This document shows positions 25,926-34,967 of a stretch of 64,000 nucleotides of DNA, piece after piece; positions within the stretch are counted from its first letter, which is position 1; every line of letters begins with the position of its first letter. The notes below the pieces were generated by a model. It was not told the origin of the DNA. It saw only the letters and a list, made by a program, of their open reading frames with translations, and ran no database searches. The stretch is from CAYFWF01 sp964346815 (lineage in GTDB: Bacteria; Acidobacteriota; Aminicenantia; Aminicenantales; Aminicenantaceae), in contig CAYFWF010000049.1 of NCBI GenBank assembly GCA_964346815.1, positions 62,001-126,000 on the forward strand. The letters are read 5' to 3'. The position numbers and the translations under genes were made by a program.

Positions 25926-26390
25926 AATGTGAAAACATGATCCTTCAAGAAAAGATATTATATAGATTTGGAATGAAAGGATAAAGGAAAGGATACGTCA
26001 TTATAAACAAGCTGATACAGATTATTCCCATAAATACTGAAGAGAGATGCATGATGAGAGCCTAACAAGCTTGAAGGAATATATGTCGTTTTAATGAATT
26101 TTCCCTCCATACCGAAGAGCAGACACCTCTATCTCTCCCTGTTCCTATGGTATGTGAACGTAACAGCCTCAATCATCTCATCTGTGAAATGTCCATATAT
26201 GGACAAATACTGTAGAAAAACGGACAGGGTGTATATCATAAACACGAACACATCCCATAAGACAATCTTGGCATATTTTTTGCTCTTCTTCTTTCTGACT
26301 CAAGAACTTGAAGTTTAAAAGCACAGTGCATGAGATATCGAACAAATCTCTTTACACGAAAAATACCACAATACCTTGAGAGGAGGCAAA
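25926..26390. other. Intergenic stretch without recognised features
   Basis: A 465-base AT-rich gap between the MITE and the Tat aldo/keto reductase gene. A 74-codon frame (26094-26318) lacks a ribosome binding site and looks random. I see no structured RNA or repeat in it. Confidence 0.5.
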
Positions 26391-27608
26391 ATGAACCGCG
26401 ATATTAAGAACAAAGGCCGTCGAAATTTTCTCCGGAAGGGATTCACCGGTTTTGCCGGAGCGATATTGGCTCCTGGTGTTATAAAATCCTCAGGAGAATC
26501 CTTCCCCCAGCAAAAAAAGGAGAGGAAGTTCATCTACCGGACACTCGGCAAGACGGGAATCGAACTTCCTGTTGTGAGCATGGGCACTTACAATGCAACG
26601 AGTATCTCTAACATTGCACTGGATGCTGGAATCGTACATATTGACACCTCTGCAGATTATAACGAGGGGAATGATGAGAGAATGTTCGGAGAAATTTTTA
26701 AAAACCGCCCGCGCGACTCCTTCGTCATAGGGACAAGTATCGGGATGTGGCAGTTTAGAGAGCCAGGTCAAATCAAGAAAGTCATCACTCCACAAAAATT
26801 GAGAGACTACATCAACGGAAGCCTTCAAAGACTCGCTCTGGGGCATATCGATATCTATTATCTCGGCGGAATCAGGCATAAAGAAATCGCAGTGCACGAA
26901 CCCTATTTGGACATATTGACCGAGTATAAAAGAGCGGGCAAGCTCCGTTTTCTCGGCGTAACCACACACGCAAACGAACCGGAAATCATTCGTTCCGCCA
27001 CCGACAGCGGAGTCTATGATGTCGTACTCACAGCTTTCAATTTCAGGAAAAACAACAGGGAAGAAATCAGGAAAGCTGTGGCATATGCAGCCGGAAAAGG
27101 CATGGGAATCGTGGCCATGAAAACCCAAGCAGGTGTCTATTGGGACAGAGAGAAAAAGAATATGATCAACATGAAAGCAGCTCTCAAATGGGCCCTCCAG
27201 GATGAAAACATTCATACGGCGATACCGAGTTTTAAGAATAGCGATCAACTGTTCGAGGCTTTATCTGTCATGGAGAACCTTGGGTTGACCCCACAGGAAA
27301 GAGCCGATCTTCAATCGGACCAGGGCGACTCTTCAACTGGATTATTCTGCTCCCAGTGTGAAGGATGTCTTCTCCAGTGTCCAGCGCGGCTGGACATCCC
27401 GACGCTGATGCGCAGCTATATGTACGCTTATGGTTATGACAGCCCGGCAAAAGCCAGAGAAACCCTCGACAGCACAGAAATCTCTAAAATCCCATGCGCT
27501 GATTGCATCTCGTGCAGCGTGATATGCTCTTCTGGATTCGATGTTAAAAGGAAAATCACCGATATCGCAAGGATCAAAGATATTCCCACGGAGTTTTTAG
27601 CGGGGTAG
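26391..27608 (+). CDS. Tat-exported aldo/keto reductase-like Fe-S protein with altered active site
   Basis: A 405-residue protein whose start is set by AGGAGG at 26381-26386 before the ATG at 26391. The N-terminus NKGRRNFLRKGFTGFAGAIL is a twin-arginine signal, so the folded protein is exported with its cofactors. The barrel keeps HIDTSADY (Asp, Tyr), but the Lys position reads FVIGTSIG and the His position IDIYYLGGI, so both residues needed for hydride transfer are replaced (Ser and Gly). The C-terminus has cysteine clusters CSQCEGCLLQCP (about 322-333) and CADCISCSVIC (about 374-384), fit for iron-sulfur centres. It may be an electron carrier or a redox enzyme with new chemistry rather than a standard reductase. 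Confidence 0.8.
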   Translation: MNRDIKNKGRRNFLRKGFTGFAGAILAPGVIKSSGESFPQQKKERKFIYRTLGKTGIELPVVSMGTYNATSISNIALDAGIVHIDTSADYNEGNDERMFGEIFKNRPRDSFVIGTSIGMWQFREPGQIKKVITPQKLRDYINGSLQRLALGHIDIYYLGGIRHKEIAVHEPYLDILTEYKRAGKLRFLGVTTHANEPEIIRSATDSGVYDVVLTAFNFRKNNREEIRKAVAYAAGKGMGIVAMKTQAGVYWDREKKNMINMKAALKWALQDENIHTAIPSFKNSDQLFEALSVMENLGLTPQERADLQSDQGDSSTGLFCSQCEGCLLQCPARLDIPTLMRSYMYAYGYDSPAKARETLDSTEISKIPCADCISCSVICSSGFDVKRKITDIARIKDIPTEFLAG

Positions 27609-27866
27609 AGACAGGTCATTTCAGCGCCGAATGTAAGCGCGGCTGCCTGTCTTCATAGAGGCCGTCCATCCAGCTGAAAAGGATCTGCAGCCGACACTCA
27701 ATCGGGCCTAATGACACTTGTAAACTTGTACTCCATTACTATTTATATTAAAATCGGTATGGCTCAAATGGCTTATGTTCGAACCTGAAACACGTACCGA
27801 ATGGGGAAGAGATTTATTCTAAAAAGGGGATACGGCCTCTCTCGGATTATGGCCAGGATTCAATGA

Positions 27867-29798
27867 ATGAGTAAAGAGGAATCACTCAAAGATTTTCTCA
27901 ACACTCTAAAGATTTCTTTTAAAAACGCCTCCATGTATGGTGTCGAACATCCGGCATTTTCAGAATCTGCAGACAGACTCAAAGAAAAATCCAACAGACT
28001 TTTTGAATTCATCATTCCCATATCCATCGGTTTCACCTCACGTTCTCTGTTTGTTGATGGAAGGTACTTGGAAAAATCCCATTTGTATCAGGAAATTGCC
28101 AAGATATTCCACCTCCGAAAATTGAAAAGAATCGAGATCATCGAAGGAGTGACTGTAAATGAATGGGTGCATTTTATCTCTAAACTGGCGACATCGCCTA
28201 AAGATGTCATCAAAAACGGCGGTCCGAACAAGCTGTTAGACAAAGAAGTCCTCACTCATATAGCTTTTGAAGAACTCGATTACTCCGAACTTTTAAAAGG
28301 GACAGGGGAAGAAATAAAAGACATCTGGGTCGTCTTGCTGCAAGAAGCACTGGAGACACAAAATGAAGAGAAAGTACAGGAACTGGCTGACACATTTGAG
28401 AAAGTCATAAAGGCCTTTGAAACAGAAGATATCGTAGAAAACAGCGAGTTGATTGAAACCCTATCAGAGTTCTTCGCCCAGCTCGAAAAAATTGATTCAA
28501 GAAAATACCGCGAGTGTGCCAAAGACTTCGTACAGACGATTACGAGAAACAGAAAAGCTATTTCGGAAGAGGGCATACAGAACTTACAAAAATTAGCCCA
28601 CAGATTCAGGGAAAAAGACATGGCCGCCACCTGCTGGGAGGAAATTCTCACCGATGATAGTTTTGACTCTCTTAACTTCAACATTTTTACCAAACTCGTA
28701 GAAAAGGAAAAGCATGAAGGCGTGGCCCATTTTATTGCCAATATTTTCAGAAAAAATGAATCTTTACAATCCAATCCAAAGGTCATCACAAAAATAGAAG
28801 AGCTGTTGTCCGAAAGCTCGAGCCCCATGATTTCGGAGATCTACCGGAACACCCTTGCTACGCTTCTCAAAGAAATAACTTTTCAGGAAGAATTAACCCT
28901 TGAAAACGAGATTCTGTTTACAAATTACCGGTTTATGCTCATCAATCTCATCGAAAGAGAAGAAAACAAAAATGAACTCGTTCTGCTTCTGCAAAAGTTC
29001 CTAGGTGAATGGGGAAAAAAAACCGAAAAGAAAGATTACGAGTGCCTCAAAGCATTCTATGATACCCTCAAAGAAAAAGAAGAAATACTGTCTTCAGAAT
29101 CTGTATACAAAGAACTCGAAGATCAAATAATCGGATTCATCGAGAAGGAAATGCTTCAAGGCGAGCTTTCATACTACTTCGATTATTTTATCAATACTTT
29201 CCAAAGAAGCACTTTGGACGTGAATGTGTATTTGGAAAAAATCTTCACGGACGGCAATATCACCCCATATACATTAGGGGCTTTTTTCAAGTTTTTCAAG
29301 GAATATCTCTTCTATTTCAACATCAACTTGGAGCAATATTCCTCTGACGGCCAGCTCATCAAGAAGATGATCAAGAGCCTGAGATTGATCGATTCGACAA
29401 TTTCCCTTGTGACATTGAAAAACATTTATCCTCTCGGGGATAGACGAATAAAAATCGATGTGCTTCAAGCGATGCAGAATCTCACCGAATTCGACTCCAA
29501 GTTCCTTCTCCCCATACTTAAGGAAAAAGACCTGCGTCTGAAGGCCGAAGCCTTCGTCATTCTGATCAACGAAAAGGACAACCGGGACAACATTCTCAAA
29601 AAACTGCTTTCTATTCCTTCCCCCTTTGGCATCAAGAATAAGCGTCTGCTGGAAAACATAAAAATTGTCGAACAAAAGGAAGTAAAAGAGGCAAAGCCTT
29701 ATTTACTCTCCTTGAGCGAGAGAAAAAATTTCTGGAACAGAAAGATACGAGCCAACGCAAAAAGAATTTTGGAGAAGTGGAATGCTGAACGTGCTTAA
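27867..29798 (+). CDS. Helical protein with shared signalling domain (module protein 1)
   Basis: A 643-residue cytoplasmic protein of unknown family. Residues about 8-112 form a domain also present in the next two gene products: helix, SMYGVEHPAFSESADRL, helix, a strand IPISIGFTSRSLFVDGRYL, helix, and KRIEIIEGVTVNEWVHFIS. The remaining 530 residues are almost entirely helical, rich in Glu and Lys, with HEAT-like pairs toward the C-terminus (ILKEKDLRLKAEAFVILINE). No enzyme motif is seen. Its end overlaps the HD-GYP gene by 17 bases, so the two are co-translated and probably work together. A role as receiver or adaptor in a cyclic-di-GMP circuit is inference. Confidence 0.65.
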   Translation: MSKEESLKDFLNTLKISFKNASMYGVEHPAFSESADRLKEKSNRLFEFIIPISIGFTSRSLFVDGRYLEKSHLYQEIAKIFHLRKLKRIEIIEGVTVNEWVHFISKLATSPKDVIKNGGPNKLLDKEVLTHIAFEELDYSELLKGTGEEIKDIWVVLLQEALETQNEEKVQELADTFEKVIKAFETEDIVENSELIETLSEFFAQLEKIDSRKYRECAKDFVQTITRNRKAISEEGIQNLQKLAHRFREKDMAATCWEEILTDDSFDSLNFNIFTKLVEKEKHEGVAHFIANIFRKNESLQSNPKVITKIEELLSESSSPMISEIYRNTLATLLKEITFQEELTLENEILFTNYRFMLINLIEREENKNELVLLLQKFLGEWGKKTEKKDYECLKAFYDTLKEKEEILSSESVYKELEDQIIGFIEKEMLQGELSYYFDYFINTFQRSTLDVNVYLEKIFTDGNITPYTLGAFFKFFKEYLFYFNINLEQYSSDGQLIKKMIKSLRLIDSTISLVTLKNIYPLGDRRIKIDVLQAMQNLTEFDSKFLLPILKEKDLRLKAEAFVILINEKDNRDNILKKLLSIPSPFGIKNKRLLENIKIVEQKEVKEAKPYLLSLSERKNFWNRKIRANAKRILEKWNAERA

Positions 29799-31128
29799 AA
29801 AAGCCCTCGTCCATCTCTTCTCGGCGATTCAGACAGCCAAACTCTACTCTAGAGGCCATCCCCTATTCAGCGAAACCATCGAGAAGTCCTATAAAAGTTT
29901 GAAAGAAGTTTTGGCAAACAAGACTGAAATTGTCGTCGGGATGGTGGATGGAGAGCTGGCCTGTGAAGAAGATATTTATTTTGACTTAAGCCGCAAATTG
30001 AGGTCCTCCATTCTCTATCTTTTGGATAGAAATATCGAGAAGATCCACTTCCACAGGGCTCTGAATAAGGACGAATTGAGCGAATTTGTCTCCCTTCTCT
30101 CATCCTCTAGAAGCGAGCTCTCCAAAGACTCCCAAAAGGTTCTCGCTCTTCATGGGATCAGGAACATTAAAACAGGAAAAATAAAGGATGAATCTCTTTT
30201 TCTGGTGGAAAGAACAGAAGACTGGCAGGTCCTGCAAAAGCTGTACGAAACTTCTATCGACTCTTACGTTCGTTCTATTGAAAGTGTTCTCAATCTTGAG
30301 GAGCTGGATTATATCGATCTGCGCTTCAATATGCTCAATATCATGGAAAATTTCATGGGAAGACATCAGGAGATCATGAGTCTGATCGCGATAAAGGAGA
30401 AAGATCTGTTGACATATGTCCATCTTATGAACGTCTCCATCCTCGCTATGCATTTAACTGCAAGATTGGGCTATTCTAAAGACAATGTGCTTGATGTGGG
30501 AGCCGCGGCTTTGTTTCATGATGTCGGGAAAATGTACGTTTCTTCTAAAATACTCAGAAAAAAATCAAAACTCACAGAGCGCGAGTTTTCAAAAATCAAA
30601 GATCACGCCATTCTTGGAGCGAGAATCCTGAATGAATATTCGGATACCATGGGAATTCTTCCCGCTGTCGTGGCATTCGAGCACCACCTCAAATATGATC
30701 TGACCGGTTATCCCAAGGTGACCTACCTGAAAAGGCCTTCCATAGCCTCGTTTATTGTATCTATTTGTGATGTCTACGACGCCCTCGCCCAGCGAAGGAC
30801 ATATAAAAAAGACAGCCCCCCGAACGAAATTTATGAAATTATGATCAAAGACCGGGGGAAACTTTTTCATCCAGAAATCCTGGATAGATTCTTCGAAGTA
30901 ACCGGCGTTTGGCCAGTGGGGACCATCGTTTCTTTAAGTGATCAAAGCATCGCCGTGGTCAGAGAAGTGAACGAACGTGATATTTTCCGACCGACCGTCG
31001 AGGTGATCTCACCTCCTGAGAACAAAAGATTCATTGATACAGAGGCGGAAAAACAAACAATCAAAATCGTGTCCCCTTTGAATCCGTTCGGAGAAGGGAA
31101 AAAATACTTGGATACGATCAGAAGGTAA
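29782..31128 (+). CDS. HD-GYP phosphodiesterase with shared N-terminal domain (module protein 2)
   Basis: A 448-residue protein. Residues about 5-112 repeat the domain of the preceding gene product (AKLYSRGHPLFSETIEKSY, then VVGMVDGELACEE, then IEKIHFHRALNKDELSEFVS). Residues about 210-385 form an HD-GYP domain: HLMNVSILAMHL, the metal pair in AALFHDVGKMY (H245, D246), DHAILGARIL, EHHLKYDLTGYP with the GYP triplet (about 306-308), and CDVYDALAQRRTYK. All expected metal ligands and the GYP loop are present, so it should hydrolyse cyclic-di-GMP. The C-terminal 60 residues resemble the short beta tail seen after many HD-GYP domains. It ends 22 bases from the convergent GGDEF gene. Confidence 0.88.
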   Translation: MLNVLKKALVHLFSAIQTAKLYSRGHPLFSETIEKSYKSLKEVLANKTEIVVGMVDGELACEEDIYFDLSRKLRSSILYLLDRNIEKIHFHRALNKDELSEFVSLLSSSRSELSKDSQKVLALHGIRNIKTGKIKDESLFLVERTEDWQVLQKLYETSIDSYVRSIESVLNLEELDYIDLRFNMLNIMENFMGRHQEIMSLIAIKEKDLLTYVHLMNVSILAMHLTARLGYSKDNVLDVGAAALFHDVGKMYVSSKILRKKSKLTEREFSKIKDHAILGARILNEYSDTMGILPAVVAFEHHLKYDLTGYPKVTYLKRPSIASFIVSICDVYDALAQRRTYKKDSPPNEIYEIMIKDRGKLFHPEILDRFFEVTGVWPVGTIVSLSDQSIAVVREVNERDIFRPTVEVISPPENKRFIDTEAEKQTIKIVSPLNPFGEGKKYLDTIRR

Positions 31129-31150
31129 ACAAGAGAGGGATATCCACAGA

Positions 31151-34100
31151 TTATTTATGCAATATTTCGGCTAACTCAACTGCTTTTCTGACCTGATGGG
31201 ATTTATCGTGTTTGAGCCTGTTCAGGGCCTTCTCAATTTCCTTGTTTCTTGGGAGCTGGGTGAGAGCCCAGGTCGCAGCCGCCCGAATGGACTCTGGTTT
31301 GGTTTTGAAGATAGTAGATAACTTGGGTGCATGGGCGGCTGTGATGAGTGCTTCGGCAGCATCCAGCGAACGCAGCACTCCTAAAGTCCGGCATACATCT
31401 TGCTGCAGCGAAATTCTCTGCTCGGTTTCCCATACTCTAACAGGTTTGATATGTTCAACGAGCAAGGGAACGGCTTCCAGTATTTTGCGTTCTGCAAACA
31501 GAGGAATGATGTCCTCTTTCATTTTTTCTGTAGTTCTCTCGAAAATCTCGAGAAGAATCATATCGACTTCTTTTCCAGGGATCTGTTTCAAAACACTCAC
31601 AGTTGGAGGAATCGTATCTACTGGTCCATTCAGAGCTATCTCCCGCAATACCTGGACCAGGCCAGGGTGGTCGGTGAAGATGTCACAGATTCTGATCACT
31701 TTGATGAGAGAGACATAGTGCATTCCTATATGTATCGACCCTAAAAATGCATCTACTGCATCTTTTCCCGCTTTTTTGATGACTCCAGCAACGATTCGCC
31801 GGATTTTAAAAGGAATATCCGACGTAATTGCCCTGAGTCCAGCTTCAGCAAGTTTTGCCGGCTCTTTTCTCACTAAAATAGCCGCTGCCTGGGCCTGTAT
31901 TTCCGGATCTTCAGAACCGAGATCCTCAAAAGCCGAAGCCATATCTTCCTCTGTATCCTCTAAAAGTTCAAAATCGCCCTTGGTAAAGGAGTATGTATCC
32001 TTCTGAAGAGAAGTTTCACCATTAAGGTCTTGAATTCCGCCTGAGGTTTGAACAGATCTTGCCAACTGTTCAATATTCGATTGATTCAGTATATGCACAA
32101 GGTGTTGAAGATCCTGTTCACGAATCTCACTCGACTTGAGAGCGGTGATCAATTCTCGTTTTTCCTTCGAAAATTGGTTCAATATATTTTTCAACTGCTC
32201 GATCTGGTTATCAGACATCTGGGGTTGTGCTGGAGGAGAAGACCCTGCATTTTGTTTTTCTCCCTCATCCATCGGCTGTGCAAGAAGTTCCTGTTCATCC
32301 AGAATGATTCTGCGTTCGCTGACCGCCACAAAAATCTTCCGGTCAGGAAGGATATTCGATATTCCGAGTTGTTCCAGCAGCACATCCCATTGACCGATGA
32401 CCTCTTCAGGGAGTCTCTTGAATATTTCTAAAAACCGCACAACTTCTTCATGAACGATCCCGCGCATGAACAACACGCCTTGAAGACCATAGCTGTTTAG
32501 AGTCACATAAAGATCCTGGGTTAGCCTTTTGTCCTCCAAATAAGGGGGCAAAGGGGTGCCATTGAAAAGAATCGCTTCCAGCGTCACAGAAAGAGACAGT
32601 GCTTCCGTCTTTTCTTCAAGAAAGGGGGTGAGATGATTCATGAACTGCTGTAAAGAATTTTTAACATTTTCGTTCTCTTTTGGATAGAGCCGAAGATTTT
32701 GTATACAAGACCTGAATGTCCTTCCTATCATCAGGGCTTCGGAGAGGTCTTCGGTCTCAAGAGGCGACTCTTTTGCCATAGAAACCGAATGAATTCTCTT
32801 TTTTAAAATTTTTCTTGATCCTTTTGAGATATGAACGGCGTCCATTTGATTTTTCATAACTGAAAACATTTCAGCGGCCTTTTCCAACTGTCCTGCATTG
32901 TGGAAATGATACGCTAACCTCCCAACTATCTTTTCAGGAGAACGGGCTGCAAATTTTTTTTCTATTTTCACGGCTTGAGCATGATATTGACGGCGTTCTC
33001 CTTCACTCATGAGCGAATACAACACAGAACGGATGATTCTGTGGGAAAAAACATATTCGCCCGGATTTATGCATTCTTCGATGAGAAGTGATCTTTGTGC
33101 ATTGCTGAGAGCGTTCAAAACCTGTTGGAGTTTGAGTTTCGAAATTTCTGCGAGCTGCAGCGGGTTGATTCTCTCCCCGAGGATGGAGGCCATCTTGAGA
33201 ACATGTATGGCTTCCTTGTCCATGCTCCTCAGACGTTTTTTTATCATATTAGGCAGGATTTTGGGTATATCCTCGGGTTTGGTAGAGGACAAATCCCATT
33301 CATCTTCTCTTACAGAAACCTTCCCCTCCAGAAGAAGAACGGATAATGCTTCCACGATAAACAGCGGATTTCCTCCGGAACTGTTCAAAAGGGCCTCCGC
33401 CGATTCAGGGGGAAGTGTTTTGCCGTTGAACAATTTTGCAACCAGTTGTTGGACATGCTCATCAGTTAAAGGCTCGAGCTCAAATCTTTGCACACGGCCT
33501 CCAGCCGTCAATTCAGGCATGGAATCGAGAAGAGAAAGGAGTTTTTCCTCGCCCGAAGTCAATTCTGGACTGCCGATCGAGGAGACGAAGTGCAGGCTTC
33601 CTCCTTCCTCGCTATGGCCGAATTGAGAGCCCAGGAACTGAAGGGATGGAACATCGATTTGGTCTATATCGTCGAGCAGAACAGCACCATCTCCCAGTTC
33701 ACGAAGGATGAAGAATGTCTGGGTGAGTGCTTCAAAGAGAGCCACGTTATCGGTCTCCCCGGCCTCCTCTGGGATCTTTTCCTCTTTGACATACCAGGAA
33801 GGAATATAGGGTGTGAGAATGAGCCTATACTTGTCGTCGATCCTGGAACGCACATGGTCAGATATTTTGCGCTTCTGGTCAAAAAGGCTGCTCAAAGCAC
33901 CAAATACAGCACCATAGAGATCGCTCTGCCAATATGGATAGCCCTTGGTGTAGAGAGTGAAGGACAATTTTTCCAGGGCGATCTCTCGCGCTAGTCTCAG
34001 AAGCCGTGTTTTTCCAGCACCTTCGCCGCCTAAGATTATCGGGAATGATTGGGAGTTGCCTTCCTCCGAAAGATGTTTCTTCAAGAATTGGATCAAAGCA

Positions 34101-34699
34101 TCTCTGCCCACGATATAAGGCGCGTCCAGGATGGAGTTGAGTTTGGATGGAGTGAGAAGTTTTCCCGAATCTGGATTGATAACGATTTTACTTTTTCCCT
34201 GTTCTTTTGCTGCATAAAGAGCTTCGTCGGCCTTCTCGAAGAGTATCTTCCAGCTTTCTCCATCCTGGGGATAGAGGGAAACTCCTATGCTGCACCCGAT
34301 GGTTATTTCCTTATGATCAACCTCGAGCGGTGTCTCTGCTATGCTTTTCTGGATTTCCTCGCCGAACTGTTTGGCCATCTGCTTGTCCTTGATCGGCATG
34401 ATCACAATGAATTCATCTCCGGCATAACGGATGGGAATCCCCTTTTGATTGATCTTCTCGCCGATAATCCTGATGAAATGGATAAGAGCTTTGTCCCCGA
34501 CCAAATGTCCGTAATTATCATTGATATTTTTAAAATCATCGATATCGAACAAAAGGAATGCGACTGAACTGTCTTGTTTTTTTGCCTGTTCGAGAAAAAC
34601 AGGAATCTGCTCCCTTAAGTACCGCAGATTGTTTATGCGGGTCAATTCATCCGTATAAATGAGAGTCTCTAATTCTGTTTTGCTTAATTCCCTGTTCAT
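31151..34699 (-). CDS. GGDEF diguanylate cyclase + ATPase + shared domain + HEAT repeats (module protein 3)
   Basis: A 1,182-residue protein. Order: GGDEF domain (about 10-170; metal segment FLLFDIDDFKNIND, active loop RYAGDEF, an accepted GGDEF variant, with no RxxD inhibitory site before it); AAA/STAND-type ATPase (about 185-560; Walker A GGEGAGKTRLL, Walker B GAVLLDDIDQID); helical TPR-like linker; the domain shared with the two preceding genes (about 650-765; LRLYPKENENVKNSLQQF, ILFNGTPLPP, LQGVLFMRGIVHEEVVRFL); a Gln/Ser-rich linker with a coiled coil; and HEAT repeats (about 930-1182). It should make cyclic-di-GMP under control of a nucleotide switch. It is convergent with the HD-GYP gene that would destroy the product. 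Confidence 0.85.
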   Translation of the reverse strand: MNRELSKTELETLIYTDELTRINNLRYLREQIPVFLEQAKKQDSSVAFLLFDIDDFKNINDNYGHLVGDKALIHFIRIIGEKINQKGIPIRYAGDEFIVIMPIKDKQMAKQFGEEIQKSIAETPLEVDHKEITIGCSIGVSLYPQDGESWKILFEKADEALYAAKEQGKSKIVINPDSGKLLTPSKLNSILDAPYIVGRDALIQFLKKHLSEEGNSQSFPIILGGEGAGKTRLLRLAREIALEKLSFTLYTKGYPYWQSDLYGAVFGALSSLFDQKRKISDHVRSRIDDKYRLILTPYIPSWYVKEEKIPEEAGETDNVALFEALTQTFFILRELGDGAVLLDDIDQIDVPSLQFLGSQFGHSEEGGSLHFVSSIGSPELTSGEEKLLSLLDSMPELTAGGRVQRFELEPLTDEHVQQLVAKLFNGKTLPPESAEALLNSSGGNPLFIVEALSVLLLEGKVSVREDEWDLSSTKPEDIPKILPNMIKKRLRSMDKEAIHVLKMASILGERINPLQLAEISKLKLQQVLNALSNAQRSLLIEECINPGEYVFSHRIIRSVLYSLMSEGERRQYHAQAVKIEKKFAARSPEKIVGRLAYHFHNAGQLEKAAEMFSVMKNQMDAVHISKGSRKILKKRIHSVSMAKESPLETEDLSEALMIGRTFRSCIQNLRLYPKENENVKNSLQQFMNHLTPFLEEKTEALSLSVTLEAILFNGTPLPPYLEDKRLTQDLYVTLNSYGLQGVLFMRGIVHEEVVRFLEIFKRLPEEVIGQWDVLLEQLGISNILPDRKIFVAVSERRIILDEQELLAQPMDEGEKQNAGSSPPAQPQMSDNQIEQLKNILNQFSKEKRELITALKSSEIREQDLQHLVHILNQSNIEQLARSVQTSGGIQDLNGETSLQKDTYSFTKGDFELLEDTEEDMASAFEDLGSEDPEIQAQAAAILVRKEPAKLAEAGLRAITSDIPFKIRRIVAGVIKKAGKDAVDAFLGSIHIGMHYVSLIKVIRICDIFTDHPGLVQVLREIALNGPVDTIPPTVSVLKQIPGKEVDMILLEIFERTTEKMKEDIIPLFAERKILEAVPLLVEHIKPVRVWETEQRISLQQDVCRTLGVLRSLDAAEALITAAHAPKLSTIFKTKPESIRAAATWALTQLPRNKEIEKALNRLKHDKSHQVRKAVELAEILHK

Positions 34700-34859
34700 G
34701 CTCCTGACTTCCGCATAGGATATTCTTTACAGAAAAATTCTGCTTCAAGTTTTCGATAAATTCTAAACTTTCAAAAATATTTTCTCGGATCTTTCCCGGG
34801 AACACAATCGCCTTTAGGGATGAATTTTGAGGTGATTTTTCTGCTCCTTGATTCCAATT

Positions 34860-34887
34860 TTCATCACCGACAATTCAGGACAATCTC
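34860..34887. repeat. Possible end fragment of the MITE-like element
   Basis: TCATCACCGACAATTCAGGA and the next 7 bases match the right end of the 25766-25917 element at about 23 of 28 positions. It lies in the 268-base gap between the GGDEF gene and the S9 peptidase, immediately before the peptidase promoter. Confidence 0.4.
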
Positions 34888-34896
34888 TGATTATAA

Positions 34897-34925
34897 TTGA
34901 CCGAATAATCCGACTTTGATATAAG
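34897..34925 (+). promoter_or_regulatory. Sigma-70-type promoter of the S9 peptidase gene
   Basis: TTGACC at 34897-34902 and TATAAG at 34920-34925 are separated by 17 bases, each one base from consensus. The start codon at 34968 follows about 40 bases later. Confidence 0.6.
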
Positions 34926-34967
34926 CATTATTTAATGAAAAGATTCGAAAAGTCTAAAGGAGGCAAA

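Noticed and set aside
26094..26318. 74-codon frame as a small gene
   Set aside because: No ribosome binding site, odd composition and no resemblance to any family.
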